In this document: positions 63,940 to 64,000 of the stretch, in pieces
Layout: each line of letters opens with the position of its first letter
Numbering within the stretch: position 1 is the stretch's first letter
From: CAZUXY01 sp964624235
GTDB lineage: Bacteria; Spirochaetota; UBA4802; UBA5368
Direction: 5' to 3'
DNA length: 64,000 nt
Assembly (NCBI GenBank): GCA_964624235.1
Contig: CAZUXY010000014.1
Coordinates: 1 to 64,000 of the forward strand
Position numbers and translations under genes: made by a program
Notes under the pieces: generated by a model
Seen by the model: the letters and a program-made list of their open reading frames with translations, nothing else
Told to the model about the DNA's origin: nothing
Database searches by the model: none

Positions 63940-64000
63940 TTATTTAACCAGTTTGCGCCACAGATAAAATACAGGTATTCCCAGCACCACCACCCCTATC
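63940..64000 (-). CDS. C-terminal end of a probable membrane transporter
   Basis: The last 19 codons of a gene that continues past the window. They read IGVVVLGIPVYFLWRKLVK and then stop at 63942-63940. A final hydrophobic helix followed by a short basic tail is the usual ending of APC-type amino acid permeases. If so, it would pair with the cyclodeaminase-like enzyme for amino acid use. Family assignment is tentative because so little is visible. Confidence 0.6.
   Translation of the reverse strand, partial: IGVVVLGIPVFYLWRKLVK

Noticed and set aside
1..64000. CRISPR arrays, insertion sequences, prophage and attachment sites
   Set aside because: No regularly spaced direct repeats, transposase or integrase motifs, or terminal inverted repeats were seen on either strand.

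Overview
The window is chromosomal DNA from a Gram-negative bacterium of roughly 50% GC. Evidence for an outer membrane is a signal-peptide beta-barrel protein (45559-46479). Membrane cyclases paired with FecR-domain proteins, a MORN-repeat protein, soluble MCP-like receptors, a b558-type succinate dehydrogenase and an RsbU/V/W-type partner-switching module together suggest a spirochaete-like or deltaproteobacterial-like lineage. I lean towards Spirochaetota, but this is inference only. No insertion sequence, prophage or CRISPR array is visible.

Layout. 1-1366: end of ptsI and a methyltransferase. 1389-8608 (minus): lon, clpX, clpP and tig, with tRNA-Gly, tRNA-Leu and tRNA-Lys upstream of tig. 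8671-14960 (minus): a tightly overlapping four-gene operon of membrane cyclase, FecR/FN3-like protein, CxxC miniprotein and PrsW-type protease. 15713-19053: sdhCAB. 19283-32901: an accessory catabolic region with an IolD-like ThDP enzyme, RpiB-like isomerase, BKACE, ADP-forming acyl-CoA synthetase, cupin, IclR regulator, an archaeal-type GH1 with an altered active site, a Gfo/Idh-SCP2 fusion, an enolase-superfamily enzyme and a YtcJ-like amidohydrolase. 32975-41764: a FIST-like unknown, a cNMP-binding protein, a beta-propeller, a soluble MCP, a Gly-rich zinc-ribbon protein, an amino-acid permease and dinB. 42097-47021: a CoA-transferase, then an ECF sigma/FecR-type anti-sigma pair divergent from a charged secreted peptide and an outer-membrane barrel, then a MORN protein. 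47287-52897: a second soluble MCP, small proteins, a decayed transporter, a GH2 enzyme and an oxidoreductase. 53415-56548: an envelope-protein/hydrolase/methyltransferase operon. 56977-58483: a NUDT19-like Nudix and an orphan corrinoid protein. 58714-62026: antagonist, anti-sigma kinase, small membrane protein and SpoIIE-type phosphatase. 62067-64000: membrane protein, ornithine cyclodeaminase-like enzyme and the end of a probable permease.

The most notable system is 19283-32901. The two divergent intergenic regions (25309-25476 and 29819-30092) carry the same operator-like element, TGCATA-N-TATGCA, overlapping good promoter hexamers on both strands. This ties two separate catabolic operons to the IclR regulator encoded between them. 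The enzyme set looks like a parallel to myo-inositol degradation built from non-orthologous parts: dehydrogenase, enolase-type dehydratase, ring-cleaving ThDP hydrolase, RpiB-type isomerase, beta-keto acid cleavage enzyme and acyl-CoA synthetase. Between the two operons lies a perfect 30-bp palindrome sitting on a promoter for a 36-residue unknown peptide.

Coordinates of genes marked with a chosen start reflect my judgement of ribosome binding site and family alignment.
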